Assembly: GCA_900547035.1 (NCBI GenBank)
Contig: URFM01000025.1
Coordinates: 1 to 45,618, forward strand
Source of the DNA: an uncultured Clostridium sp.
Lineage (GTDB): Bacteria; Bacillota; Clostridia; Lachnospirales; Lachnospiraceae
Direction: 5' to 3'
DNA length: 45,618 nucleotides
Each line of letters begins with the position of its first letter. The stretch's first letter is position 1. The translations under genes were made by a program, and so were the position numbers. Below are positions 1-8,422 of this stretch, piece after piece. The notes under the pieces were generated by a model. That model was given only the letters and a program-made list of their open reading frames with translations. It did no database searches and had not been told where the DNA came from.

Positions 1-599
1 AAATATGGAGCTTTGGTAAAAAGCTTTACATTTTACCTGACTTTTCATTTCACATTGCCATAGATTTTCAGAACTATTCGGTCCCTTATGAGTATGTGCG
101 CAAGAAAGTGGATGTCCGGTACACCAAGAGCAGCATTGAGGTTTATTACAAAGGGAATCGGATCTGCAGCCACAAACGTCTTTATGGACGCCGCGGGCAG
201 TATTCCACGATCCCGGAGCACATGCCTGTCAACCATCAGCTGTACAGTGAATGGGATAAGGCAAGGTTCCTTAAGTGGGCATCTGGTATCGGTGAGTCAA
301 CCCATCAGGTGATCCAGGGGATCTTTGATTCCTACCGGATCGAAGAGCAGGCTTATAAGGGTTGCCTGTCTCTCCTGAAACTGGCTGATAAATATACTCC
401 GGAAAGATTGGAACATGCCTGCAAAGCAGCTTTGGAGCGGATCCCCAGCCCGCGTTATAAGAATATCCGCCTGATCCTGGAATCCGGCAATGACAAGGCT
501 GCTGGCCCATCAAACCAATCCTCTGAGGCTATCCATGACGAAAGCTATGCCCTGGTCCGTGGAGCTTCTTATTACGGAGGTGGCAGCCATGAAAAATGA
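1..599 (+). CDS. istA: IS21-family transposase IstA, C-terminal part (5' end outside window)
   Basis: This is the C-terminal part of an IS21-type DDE transposase. The frame is open from the first codon in the window (base 3) to the TGA at 597-599, so the gene begins upstream. The visible ~198 residues contain the family's post-catalytic beta-barrel segment (NYSVPYEYVRKKVDVR, near residues 24-39 of the visible part), followed by the helical tail. The catalytic DDE core lies outside the window. Its stop overlaps the start of istB by 11 bases, the usual IS21 arrangement for translational coupling. The family assignment rests on that motif plus the adjacent istB. It is on the opposite strand to every other accepted gene here. 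Confidence 0.93.
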   Translation, partial: IWSFGKKLYILPDFSFHIAIDFQNYSVPYEYVRKKVDVRYTKSSIEVYYKGNRICSHKRLYGRRGQYSTIPEHMPVNHQLYSEWDKARFLKWASGIGESTHQVIQGIFDSYRIEEQAYKGCLSLLKLADKYTPERLEHACKAALERIPSPRYKNIRLILESGNDKAAGPSNQSSEAIHDESYALVRGASYYGGGSHEK

Positions 600-1335
600 T
601 ACGGTGAAAAAGTTAAAGTCCATGAGGCTGCCTGCCTTTGCGGAAGCTTATGAAAAACAGATCGACCAGGAAGCTGAATACGGCTCCATGTCCTTCCATG
701 AACGTCTCATGCTGTTGGTTGATGCGGAATACGATTCCCGGCATAATAACAATATCAAAAGATTGATCAAGAACGCGAAGTTCTCTGACTCATCTGCATT
801 TCTTGGAAACATTGATTATCTGCCGGACCGGCACCTGAACCGGGATCTTCTGGAGAGCCTGGCGGATAATGACTACATCCGCCAAGGGCTGAATGTCATC
901 CTGATCGGGGCTACAGGTACCGGCAAAAGCTTTATTGCTAATGCACTGGGAGTCAACGCCTGCCAATCCGGATATAAGACCCGATATATCCGCCTGCCGG
1001 AACTGTTCAGCGAACTGGAAGCAGCGAGGATACAGGGAAAATATCATCAAGTGATGAAGCAGTTTCAAAAGCTTCCACTTGTGATTCTTGATGAATTCCT
1101 TTTGATCCCTGCTTCCGAGCAGGAGCAAAGGGATCTGTTGGAACTGATGGAATACCGCTGCGGCCAGGTCTCCACCATCTTCTGTTCCCAGTTCATGCCG
1201 GAAGGCTGGCATGAAAGATTAGGAGGCAGTGCCCTTGCCGATTCCATCCTTGACCGTATCATCCCATCTACCTATACCATGCGGATTGACGGGGATGTTT
1301 CAATGCGGCAAAGGAAAAGGATGATCAAAAACTAA
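589..1335 (+). CDS. istB: IS21-family helper ATPase IstB
   Basis: IstB is the DnaC/DnaA-like AAA+ ATPase that assembles on target DNA and recruits IstA for IS21 transposition. I chose the ATG at 589 because GGAGG lies 8 bases upstream and the start overlaps the istA stop; the frame is open further upstream only by chance. The product is 248 residues, normal for IstB. It has an N-terminal helical region (LPAFAEAYEKQ), a Walker A at about residues 108-115 (GATGTGKS) and a Walker B-like LVILDEF at about residues 164-170. It looks intact. Together with the IstA fragment it marks an element whose right end lies about 120 bases downstream. Confidence 0.95.
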   Translation: MKNDTVKKLKSMRLPAFAEAYEKQIDQEAEYGSMSFHERLMLLVDAEYDSRHNNNIKRLIKNAKFSDSSAFLGNIDYLPDRHLNRDLLESLADNDYIRQGLNVILIGATGTGKSFIANALGVNACQSGYKTRYIRLPELFSELEAARIQGKYHQVMKQFQKLPLVILDEFLLIPASEQEQRDLLELMEYRCGQVSTIFCSQFMPEGWHERLGGSALADSILDRIIPSTYTMRIDGDVSMRQRKRMIKN

Positions 1336-1346
1336 ATCATCCTACT

Positions 1347-1457
1347 GGGAGCCACGACACGGGTCATGGCTCCCACCATCGGACGAGTGGCTCTCGATAA
1401 CGGATTCCATGGCTCTATTCCAGGAGATTGGGTGGCTCCGCCACCGCAGAATATTCA
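1347..1457 (+). repeat. IS21 right end with four iterated TGGCTC repeats
   Basis: Between the istB stop and the vanZ-like gene the hexamer TGGCTC occurs at 1367, 1388, 1410 and 1433, always preceded by A or G, at spacings of 21, 22 and 23 bases. The first copy is the right arm of a hairpin (GGGAGCCA at 1347-1354 with TGGCTCCC at 1367-1374). IS21 elements are known to carry several subterminal transposase-binding repeats, which this fits. The element probably ends in CA at 1456-1457, because the vanZ-like reading frame is recognisable only from 1459 upwards. The left end and any target duplication are outside the window. Confidence 0.7.
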
Positions 1458-1923
1458 TATGGAGCATGTCGTCCCACTCAAAAAGTCCGCGCTGAAAAAT
1501 CAGCTGGCTTAGTTCGATGGCTGCTGAGATAACCATCCCAATCAGGAACACCATGGAAGGCCGAAGCCGGCTGTCCAGAATCATCGGCAGTAAGATCCCT
1601 ACCGGGAGCAATAGAATCATATTTAAAAGATTTTCGATCAGCAGGCCCTGGCTGTGGTTCACCATCACCTCATACCATGACCAGAATGGAATTAGTTCAT
1701 AGCGCCGAACGGTCGGTGTCCTGGTAAACACTGTGGAAGCAAAAACGACTCCGAGGAAGAGAATCAGAGCCAATACCGCCGCGCCCTGCTGGAGTTTTAA
1801 CCGTTTCCTGCGCACAGCCCGAAAGATAAAAAAGGAGCAGACTGACAAAATGATCAGGAAAACGATAATCTCCCGAACTGACCATGGTCTGTTATGTGTT
1901 GTCCAAATCTGAAATGGGCTCAT
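1458..1923 (-). pseudogene. VanZ-like membrane protein, C-terminus cut off by IS21 insertion
   Basis: About 155 residues match the VanZ-like family, small membrane proteins named after a teicoplanin-resistance gene and of generally unclear function. Hydrophobic segments lie near residues 20-36 and 47-64, followed by the family signatures LLIENLLNMILLLPVGILLP and, near the end, IELSQLIF...GLFEWDDMLH. Normal homologues continue with another membrane helix after this aspartate-rich motif. Here the frame runs straight into the IS21 end and reads through about 39 unrelated residues to a stop at 1342-1344. The start at 1923 has a good Shine-Dalgarno site (GGAGGAAGG) and overlaps the upstream HTH gene by 32 bases. 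Confidence 0.78.
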
Positions 1924-2665
1924 TTCCTTCCTCCGGCTGATTTATATCTGTCAATTTGCTGATCACCCCGATCCTCACAAACACAGGATACAGGTAACTT
2001 GCCCCAAAGGTTCCCAGCTGTTTCGGACCGGATACGGTACCGGTCTCCTTCATCAGCTCCACTGCTCTATTATAAGCCATAAATACTGCAGCCTGTGTAA
2101 TGGATTTGGACTTCCGGTTCACAAACATCTCGCCGCCACGAATCTTATAGGTAAACTTCAGTCCCTTCGCTGTGAGGAACACACAGCCGGCTAGCCGGCT
2201 CATCAGCTCCCACAGTGCTTCTTCCTGCTCGATTTTTGTCATCTCCGTCTGCTTTATTCTGTCACAAAACTCCATACAGGCAGCCCGCCTCTTACGGTAT
2301 AAACGTATCCGCTCCGCATTGGCCGACAGCTCGGCTAGATTGTACGGAATCTTCATGTAAGGCAGGTAGGAGTGAACAGAGGCCCGGCTCAATTCCGTGA
2401 TTTTCATTATCTGCTCAATCTTAGCGCCATTGGAATAAAGCTTTGCTATCTGGCGGGATAATGCCGTGGAGTACACCCCTGCCGTGATCAACAGCTTCCT
2501 GGCCTTCAAAGATGTGATTCCAAACTCGTCGGCCACGGCGTTCAGGCCGGGAGCTGTGTCATCATCTCTGTCATCATAGGAACCAAAGGCATCAGCTATC
2601 GCGTCCATGAACGCTTGCATGATCTGGTGTGGATTATAATTTGGTTTCTTCTTTGGTCTGGACAT
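1892..2665 (-). CDS. Helix-turn-helix protein of unknown function
   Basis: This is a 257-residue soluble protein. Its first half contains what look like two helix-turn-helix stretches: one around residues 45-65 (VADEFGITSLKARKLLITAG) and one around 80-105 (GAKIEQIMKITELSRASVHSYL), both with the spacing of sigma-region-4 or resolvase-like recognition helices. A basic stretch follows (IRLYRKRRAA), then a mixed C-terminal domain with the sequence AVFMAYNRAVELMKETG. I do not recognise a named family; a DNA-binding regulator is the most likely role. The gene lies just past the capsule-operon terminator and so probably has its own promoter. It is coupled to the vanZ-like gene by overlap. AGGAG is about 14 bases from the ATG, rather far. 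Confidence 0.7.
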   Translation of the reverse strand: MSRPKKKPNYNPHQIMQAFMDAIADAFGSYDDRDDDTAPGLNAVADEFGITSLKARKLLITAGVYSTALSRQIAKLYSNGAKIEQIMKITELSRASVHSYLPYMKIPYNLAELSANAERIRLYRKRRAACMEFCDRIKQTEMTKIEQEEALWELMSRLAGCVFLTAKGLKFTYKIRGGEMFVNRKSKSITQAAVFMAYNRAVELMKETGTVSGPKQLGTFGASYLYPVFVRIGVISKLTDINQPEEGNEPISDLDNT

Positions 2666-2725
2666 AAGTCATCGCACACTCCTATCAAAATTGATATTTA
2701 CATTTCAATCTAAATTATATTGTTA

Positions 2726-2752
2726 AAGAAAAGCCGGATTTTTCATCCGGCT
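2726..2752 (-). terminator. Intrinsic terminator at the end of the capsule operon
   Basis: A perfect 8-bp stem (AGCCGGAT/ATCCGGCT, 2732-2739 with 2745-2752) and a 5-base loop lie 9 bases after the capG stop. Read on the minus strand the stem is followed by TTTTCTTT. This is a convincing rho-independent terminator, closing a run of minus-strand genes that starts near 33.8 kb. Confidence 0.88.
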
Positions 2753-2761
2753 AAAATAGTT

Positions 2762-3949
2762 TCAAAATTTCCTCCACACCATCTTATTCACAACCCCAGT
2801 ATAGCTCTGGATGATCTTTACCACCTTTGTGCTTACATTCTCCTCCACATAATCCGGCACCGGAATCCCATAATCCCCTTCCTGGTTCATCGTAACCGCA
2901 GTATCCACCGCCTGCAGCAGACTCGCTTCATCAATACCGGCAAGGATAAAGCAGGCCTTGTCCAGCGCCTCAGGGCGCTCGGTGCTTGTCCGGATACATA
3001 CCGCCGGGAAGGGATGCCCCACAGAAGTAAAGAAGCTGCTCTCCTCCGGAAGCGTGCCGGAATCGGATACTACCGCAAAAGCGTTCATCTGCAGATGGTT
3101 GTAGTCATGGAATCCCAGAGGTTCATGCTGGATCACGCGCCGATCCAGTTCAAATCCGGAAGCGGCCAGGCGTTTCCGGCTTCTTGGATGGCAGGAATAC
3201 AAAATCGGCATATCATACTTTTCCGCCATCTTATTGATTGCTGTGAACAGGCTCAGGAAATTCTTTTCCGTGTCAATGTTTTCTTCCCGATGAGCGGAAA
3301 GCAAAATATATTTTTGCGGTTCCAGTCCCAGTTTTTCCAGAATATCCGACTTTTCAATCTCAGCAAGGTTCTGGTGCAGCACCTCTGCCATAGGGCTGCC
3401 CGTTACATACACTCTTTCCTTTGGCAGTCCGCACTCATGAAGATATTTTCTGGCATGCTCGGAATACGCCAGGTTCACATCGGAAATAATATCCACAATC
3501 CGACGGTTTGTCTCCTCCGGCAGGCACTCGTCCTTGCAGCGGTTCCCAGCTTCCATATGGAAAATCGGAATATGCAGGCGCTTTGCCGCAATGGCGGACA
3601 GACAGCTGTTGGTATCTCCCAGGATCAGCAGCGCGTCCGGCCGGATCTGATTCATCAGTTTATAAGAACAGTTGATAATATTCCCCACCGTCGCGCCGAG
3701 ATCGTCCCCTACCGCGTCCATATAGACCTCCGGATTGTCAATTTTCAGGTTTTCGAAGAATATCCCATTCAGGGTATAATCGTAGTTCTGGCCGGTATGG
3801 GCAAGCACTACATCGAAATATTTACGGCACTTATTGATCACCGCCGCCAGCCGGATAATCTCCGGACGGGTACCGACGATAATGAGAAGCTTCAGCTTCC
3901 CGTTGTCTTTAAAATGAATATTGGAATAGTCTGTTCTGATTTCGCTCAT
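2762..3949 (-). CDS. capG: UDP-N-acetyl-L-talosamine 2-epimerase (CapG/FnlC/WbjD), UDP-L-FucNAc synthesis
   Basis: This is a non-hydrolysing UDP-HexNAc 2-epimerase of 395 residues with the two Rossmann-like halves of the WecB fold. Visible signatures are VGTRPEIIRL (about residues 25-34), LILGDTNSC, HMEAGNRCKDECLPEETNRR, LSAHREENID and VVSDSGTLPEESSF. The MEAGNRC-DECLPEETNR block is typical of the FnlC/CapG branch rather than ordinary WecB. In that branch the enzyme converts UDP-6-deoxy-L-talNAc to UDP-L-FucNAc, the last step after CapE and CapF. Both partners are encoded directly upstream, which supports this specificity. It is the last gene of the capsule operon. GGAG sits about 11 bases from the chosen ATG. 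Confidence 0.9.
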   Translation of the reverse strand: MSEIRTDYSNIHFKDNGKLKLLIIVGTRPEIIRLAAVINKCRKYFDVVLAHTGQNYDYTLNGIFFENLKIDNPEVYMDAVGDDLGATVGNIINCSYKLMNQIRPDALLILGDTNSCLSAIAAKRLHIPIFHMEAGNRCKDECLPEETNRRIVDIISDVNLAYSEHARKYLHECGLPKERVYVTGSPMAEVLHQNLAEIEKSDILEKLGLEPQKYILLSAHREENIDTEKNFLSLFTAINKMAEKYDMPILYSCHPRSRKRLAASGFELDRRVIQHEPLGFHDYNHLQMNAFAVVSDSGTLPEESSFFTSVGHPFPAVCIRTSTERPEALDKACFILAGIDEASLLQAVDTAVTMNQEGDYGIPVPDYVEENVSTKVVKIIQSYTGVVNKMVWRKF

Positions 3950-3982
3950 CGTTTCTTACGCTCCGTTCTTTTGAGTTAATAC

Positions 3983-5179
3983 TTATACCGGCTCAAAGAA
4001 TGTATCCGGCCGCTCCGGGTTGAAGATCTCATTGCAGGTCATGACTGTTACCAGATTCTCTGTTTCACTCAGGTTGATGATGTTATGCGTCCATCCCGGT
4101 ATCATGTGAACAGCCTCGATCTTGTCTCCGGATACTTCAAACTCTACCGTCTCGCCTGTATGGATATTCCGTTCCTGAATCAGACCATGACCAGCTACCA
4201 CGATAAACAGCTCCCACTTGGAATTATGCCAGTGCTGGCCTTTGGTGATTCCCGGCTTGCTGATGTTGATGCTCACCTGTCCACAATCGGCTGTGTGTAC
4301 CAGCTCCGTGAAAGAACCTCTGTCGTCCACATTCATTTTCAGCGGATATTTAAACTTCTCCGCCGGAAGATACGTCAGATACAAACTGTACAGCTTCTTC
4401 GCGAAAGAGCCTTCCGGCATCTTCGGCATCATCAGGGTGGACGGCTGCTGTTTAAAAGATTCTAGCAAATCGACAATCTCACCCAGAGTTACTTTATGGG
4501 TAACCGGCACACAGCAGTAGCGTCCCTTTGGATCTATGACCGTATCCACGCCGTCAAATTCACAGTGAATTTCCTTTCCTTCCAATAGATCGAACATGCC
4601 TTCCACCAGATCGTCAATATAGAGTAGCTCCAGTTCGGTACTCCTGTCGTTCACAGTGAAAGGTTCATCGTTGGCCACAGCCCAGCAGAAGGTGCTGACA
4701 GCGCTGTTGTACTTCGGCCTGGAATGCCCCATCAGGTTCGGGAAGCGGTAAACCGCGACCTTTGCTCCGGTTTCCTTGGCATAGGAGAAGAACAGCTCCT
4801 CTCCGGCTTTCTTAGAGCGCCCGTACTCCGAGTCGCCGAAACGGCCGGATAAAGTGGCCTGGATGGAAGAGGACAGCATGATGGCGGCCTTGTTATTGTA
4901 CTTCTTCAAGGTGTCCAGAAGCGTGCTGGCAAAGCCGAAGTTTCCCTTCATGAAATCCTCCGGATTTTCCGGGCGGTTCACGCCTGCCAGATTGAATACG
5001 AAGTCCGCTGACCGGCAGTAAGCGTCTAACTGTTCCGGGGTTGAATCCAGATCGTATTCGTAGATCTCATTGATCTGTATGTTTGGCCTTGTCCGGTTTT
5101 TATTTTCTTTAATATTTTTCAGATTGGCTACCAGGGCGGTTCCTACCATGCCCTTTGCGCCGGTTACTAAGATGTTCAT
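3983..5179 (-). CDS. capF: Bifunctional reductase/epimerase CapF (FnlB/WbjC), UDP-L-FucNAc synthesis
   Basis: CapF takes the keto sugar from CapE, epimerises C-3 and reduces C-4 with NADPH to give UDP-6-deoxy-L-talNAc. The N-terminal short-chain-dehydrogenase domain shows the nucleotide motif TGAKGMVG at residues 6-13 and the catalytic YGRSK. The C-terminal third is a cupin of the CapF type (GQHWHNSKWELFIVVAGHG, then a second HMIPGWTHNIINLS strand), with histidines positioned for metal binding. About 398 residues, normal for the family. I start it at the ATG at 5179, matching family N-termini (MNILVTG) and placed after GAGG; the frame could also open at a GTG 12 bases upstream. Confidence 0.92.
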   Translation of the reverse strand: MNILVTGAKGMVGTALVANLKNIKENKNRTRPNIQINEIYEYDLDSTPEQLDAYCRSADFVFNLAGVNRPENPEDFMKGNFGFASTLLDTLKKYNNKAAIMLSSSIQATLSGRFGDSEYGRSKKAGEELFFSYAKETGAKVAVYRFPNLMGHSRPKYNSAVSTFCWAVANDEPFTVNDRSTELELLYIDDLVEGMFDLLEGKEIHCEFDGVDTVIDPKGRYCCVPVTHKVTLGEIVDLLESFKQQPSTLMMPKMPEGSFAKKLYSLYLTYLPAEKFKYPLKMNVDDRGSFTELVHTADCGQVSINISKPGITKGQHWHNSKWELFIVVAGHGLIQERNIHTGETVEFEVSGDKIEAVHMIPGWTHNIINLSETENLVTVMTCNEIFNPERPDTFFEPV

Positions 5180-5320
5180 AAACTTGGGCACCTCGCTATG
5201 TTTCTTGTGGTTATTTATATTACATTCGTTATAATTTCTCCGATTATATTCTCTTGGTGTGTTTATGAATCATCTCCACACCATACTTTATTGTTCTGCG
5301 ATATATCCTTATCTAGCACT

Positions 5321-6037
5321 CTATTCTTCAACGTACGGTCTGATTTCATCATACCACCGATCGTATGCCTCTGTCACTAAGTGGATCCCCTCTTTTGTCA
5401 ACTCAGGAGCAAGCGCCCCATCTACTGCATACAAATCAAATATGTTTATATAAGTAATCCCAAATTCGTCCGCCAGTTTCTCAATCTCTGCATTAAAATT
5501 TACAATGGATTCATTACTAGCGGTGTTCTTCTGATAATCCACGGTTACTGGTAATACAGACTGCACATAAAGCTCTGCATTCGGCACTGTCTCCTTAACA
5601 GTTTCAATCAACTCTCGGTACTGTTCAATACACTCTTCACTATTCTTGTCTGTTAATGAATTAATTCCGCCGAGTACAAATACCTTTTCTGGTGTTACAC
5701 TTGCAATCATATCCACACGGTTTATCATTCCACTGAGACTATCCCCGCTTCTTCCAAGATTTACAATTGCTTTATCCGGAAATGCTTCTGCCCACTGGCC
5801 ACCGCGTGTAATACTATCGCCAAAGAACACAATGTCAGCGTCATAATCCATGGCTTCCAAACTGCTCTTCCATGATACAAGTGTCCAATCAGTTGGCGGT
5901 TCGTATTCTTTTAATCCTACCTTAGCTAATGCCTTGTCAATATACCCCCCCCATACAGCCATGTAGCCATTCAGTGCGAGGGAGAATATACATACAATCA
6001 AGATTAAGCCGAATGAATTTTTCCATTTTTTATTCAT
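5321..6037 (-). CDS. Membrane-anchored SGNH/GDSL-type hydrolase
   Basis: This predicted extracytoplasmic SGNH-fold esterase has about 238 residues. After a short basic N-terminus there is one hydrophobic segment (about residues 7-26, FGLILIVCIFSLALNGYMAV), an uncleaved anchor or signal. The catalytic blocks are present in order: FGDSIT (block I, nucleophile Ser), NLGRSGDSL (block II Gly), VLGGINSL (block III Asn) and EGIHLV near the C-terminus (block V His, with an acidic residue slightly upstream rather than the usual DxxH). I start at the second ATG (6037) because GGAGGA lies 10 bases before it; the ATG at 6055 has no suitable site. It lies between capE and capF. Acyl-group removal or transfer on the polymer is a guess. 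Confidence 0.82.
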   Translation of the reverse strand: MNKKWKNSFGLILIVCIFSLALNGYMAVWGGYIDKALAKVGLKEYEPPTDWTLVSWKSSLEAMDYDADIVFFGDSITRGGQWAEAFPDKAIVNLGRSGDSLSGMINRVDMIASVTPEKVFVLGGINSLTDKNSEECIEQYRELIETVKETVPNAELYVQSVLPVTVDYQKNTASNESIVNFNAEIEKLADEFGITYINIFDLYAVDGALAPELTKEGIHLVTEAYDRWYDEIRPYVEE

Positions 6038-6168
6038 TTCGATGTATTCCTCCATATTGTTTGTGTTATTGTTTTGATGTGTTTATCACAGATTTATGTC
6101 AGTAATTATGTGAAACAGTCTGTGTGAGCATCTGTGAGTGTCACATCACCTCCCACAGTAGCGCTATT

Positions 6169-7233
6169 CTACGCCTCCACGCTATGTGGCCTTCCTTCCA
6201 CCTCTTCCTTCACATAGTCTGTTTCCATGATCTTCTTCACCACGCCATCCACATCCAGACGATTCGTATTATGCGAAGTATACGCCTCATCGCCCTCTGT
6301 GGTTACAGTACCTTGCACATAGAACTTGTCATAGTTCAAGCCCCTGGCATCCGGAGCGATACGATAATAATGGCCCATGTCCACAGACCGCAGCATTTCT
6401 TCCCTTGTTACCAGCGTCTCGTACAATTTCTCACCATGGCGGGAACCAATGATTTTACACTCGGTTTCTCCGAATACCTTCATAACCCCTTTTGCGAGAT
6501 CACCGATTGTGCTTGCATCTGCTTTCTGTACAAACAGGTCGCCTGGCTCGGCGTGTTCGAAAGCAAAGGCCACAAGGTCCACGGCTTCGTCCAGATTCAT
6601 AAGGAATCGGGTCATGTTCGGGTCGGTAATGGTGATCGGAGCCTTTCGCTTAATCTGATCAATGAAAAGCGGAATAACGGAGCCTCTGCTGCACATCACA
6701 TTGCCGTAGCGGGTGCAGGCAAGAACGGTGCCACCACGCTCAAAAGCTTTCTGCGCCCTGGCCTGCACTACCTTTTCGCCAACCGCCTTAGTCATACCCA
6801 TGGTATTGATGGGATAGGCCGCTTTGTCGGTGGATAGGAATACCACACGCTCTACATGGTTTTCCACAGCCGCAGTAATTACGTTGTCAGTTCCTATGAT
6901 GTTCGTTCTGACCGCCTCCATCGGGAAGAACTCGCATGAGGGCACTTCCTTCAGCGCCGCAGCATGGAACACGTAATTCGCTCCGTACATAACATCCCGG
7001 ACAGAATCCACGTTGCGGACGTCTCCCACATAGAACTGAACTTTTCCGGCATAGTCCGGATACTGTGCCTGCAGCGTATGCCGCATCCAGTCCTGCTTTT
7101 TCTCATCACGGCTGATAATGCGGATTTCGCCAATGTCAGTGGTTAAGAAATGTTTTAAAACGGTAGAACCGAATGAGCCGGTTCCTCCGGTAATTACTAA
7201 GGTTTTGTTTTTGAATGCTTGTGTGATATGCAT
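6169..7233 (-). CDS. capE: UDP-GlcNAc 4,6-dehydratase (5-inverting), CapE/FnlA/WbjB
   Basis: This soluble short-chain dehydrogenase starts UDP-L-FucNAc synthesis by dehydrating UDP-GlcNAc with inversion at C-5. The 354-residue protein has TGGTGSFGSTV (about residues 15-25) for NAD(P) binding, FHAAALKEVPSCE in the middle, and STDKAAYPINTMGMTK. In the last of these the usual catalytic Tyr of YxxxK is replaced by Met, a known trait of CapE/FlaA1-type inverting dehydratases. There is no membrane domain, unlike the PglF-type protein encoded at 25-27 kb. GGAGGAG precedes the ATG. It follows the 2-epimerase gene by 16 bases and precedes the SGNH gene. Confidence 0.92.
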   Translation of the reverse strand: MHITQAFKNKTLVITGGTGSFGSTVLKHFLTTDIGEIRIISRDEKKQDWMRHTLQAQYPDYAGKVQFYVGDVRNVDSVRDVMYGANYVFHAAALKEVPSCEFFPMEAVRTNIIGTDNVITAAVENHVERVVFLSTDKAAYPINTMGMTKAVGEKVVQARAQKAFERGGTVLACTRYGNVMCSRGSVIPLFIDQIKRKAPITITDPNMTRFLMNLDEAVDLVAFAFEHAEPGDLFVQKADASTIGDLAKGVMKVFGETECKIIGSRHGEKLYETLVTREEMLRSVDMGHYYRIAPDARGLNYDKFYVQGTVTTEGDEAYTSHNTNRLDVDGVVKKIMETDYVKEEVEGRPHSVEA

Positions 7234-7249
7234 GATATTGACTCCTCCA

Positions 7250-8368
7250 CTATTCAGCCACCCAAGGCTGGTAATCTTTACCTTCCAATATATCTGCTAT
7301 TCTTTCACACGCATGGCCATCTCCATAAGGATTACAAGCGTGAGACATTGTTTCGTATTCTTCTTTATTCTCAAGCAGCAGCTTAAACGTCCTGTAGATT
7401 GTTTCTTCATCCGTCCCTACGAGTCGCAGCGTCCCGGCATCCACGCCTTCCGGACGTTCAGTGGTGTCTCTCATCACAAGAACCGGTACTCCATAACTCG
7501 GACATTCCTCCTGAATTCCACCTGAATCGGTCAAACATAGAAAACTTCTAGCTTCAAAATTGTGACAGTCGAACACCTCTATGGGTTCAATAATATGAAT
7601 CTGAGCACAACTACCCAGTTCTTCTTCTGCGGCCCGACGCACCACCGGATTCATGTGAATCGGATAAACCGCCTTGCACTCCGGATGCTCGTCCAAAACA
7701 CGCCGGATGGCACGAAACATATGATGCATAGGCTCGCCAAGGTTTTCGCGTCTGTGGGCTGTTATAAAGATCAGTTTTCCGTCCCCAACCCATTCAAGCT
7801 CTGGATGAGTATAATCCTCCTTCACCGTATGCTGCATCGCATCAATAACTGTGTTTCCTGTTACGTAGATACTATCTGGATCCTTACCTTCTTTAATAAG
7901 ATGATCAGCAGCAAGCTGTGTGGGGGCAAAGTTATACTTGCTGATGATTCCCACAGCCTGTCTGTTGAACTCTTCTGGATACGGAGAATAGATATTATAA
8001 GTGCGAAGTCCGGCTTCCACATGCCCTACTGGTATTTGAAGATAGAAGCAGGCAAGGGACGTCACAAAAGTGGTGCTCGTATCACCATGAACCAGAACCA
8101 CATCGGGCTTAACTTCTTCGAGTACTGACTTTATCCCGTTCAGAATATTTGTCGTAATATCAAAAAGCGTCTGCCGGTCTTTCATAATGTCTAGGTCATA
8201 GTCTGGTACAACATTAAATGTCTCCAGTACCTGATCCAACATCTGACGATGTTGGGCTGTGACACATACTACCGTCTTTATACCTGAACGCTTTTTCAGT
8301 TCATTCACAAGTGGGCACATTTTGATTGCTTCCGGCCTCGTGCCAAAGACCAACATCACTTTTTTCAT
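7250..8368 (-). CDS. wecB: UDP-GlcNAc 2-epimerase, non-hydrolysing (WecB/MnaA/CapP type)
   Basis: WecB interconverts UDP-GlcNAc and UDP-ManNAc. The 372-residue protein contains FGTRPEAIKMCPLV (about residues 8-21), VHGDTSTTF, VGHVEAGLRT, FITAHRRENLG and LTDSGGIQEECPSYGVPVL, which carry the conserved catalytic Asp, Glu and His and the UDP-binding residues. It is a clear member of the classical branch, distinct from CapG at the end of the same operon. The next gene upstream encodes the matching UDP-ManNAc dehydrogenase, so the pair probably serves UDP-ManNAcA synthesis. AGAGGATAATCAG precedes the ATG. Confidence 0.93.
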   Translation of the reverse strand: MKKVMLVFGTRPEAIKMCPLVNELKKRSGIKTVVCVTAQHRQMLDQVLETFNVVPDYDLDIMKDRQTLFDITTNILNGIKSVLEEVKPDVVLVHGDTSTTFVTSLACFYLQIPVGHVEAGLRTYNIYSPYPEEFNRQAVGIISKYNFAPTQLAADHLIKEGKDPDSIYVTGNTVIDAMQHTVKEDYTHPELEWVGDGKLIFITAHRRENLGEPMHHMFRAIRRVLDEHPECKAVYPIHMNPVVRRAAEEELGSCAQIHIIEPIEVFDCHNFEARSFLCLTDSGGIQEECPSYGVPVLVMRDTTERPEGVDAGTLRLVGTDEETIYRTFKLLLENKEEYETMSHACNPYGDGHACERIADILEGKDYQPWVAE

Positions 8369-8422
8369 CTGATTATCCTCTTACAGCTTATTACTACTTT
8401 GTATCTTTAATATCTGTGCTTA

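Noticed and set aside
2666..2725. Promoter of the HTH gene (TATAAT near 2715 on the minus strand)
   Set aside because: The -35 position falls inside the terminator stem and does not match; a promoter is expected here but cannot be pinned down.
2720..3979. 419-codon open frame on the plus strand opposite capG
   Set aside because: Antisense shadow; the minus-strand frame is an unmistakable 2-epimerase and the plus-strand product has no recognisable motif.
5180..5320. Promoter in front of capF (TATAAT near 5240 on the minus strand)
   Set aside because: A -10-like hexamer is present but no acceptable -35 box lies at 16-18 bases, so I do not call it.
7562..8128. 188-codon plus-strand frame opposite wecB
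   Set aside because: Antisense frame within a clear 2-epimerase gene; no start signal.
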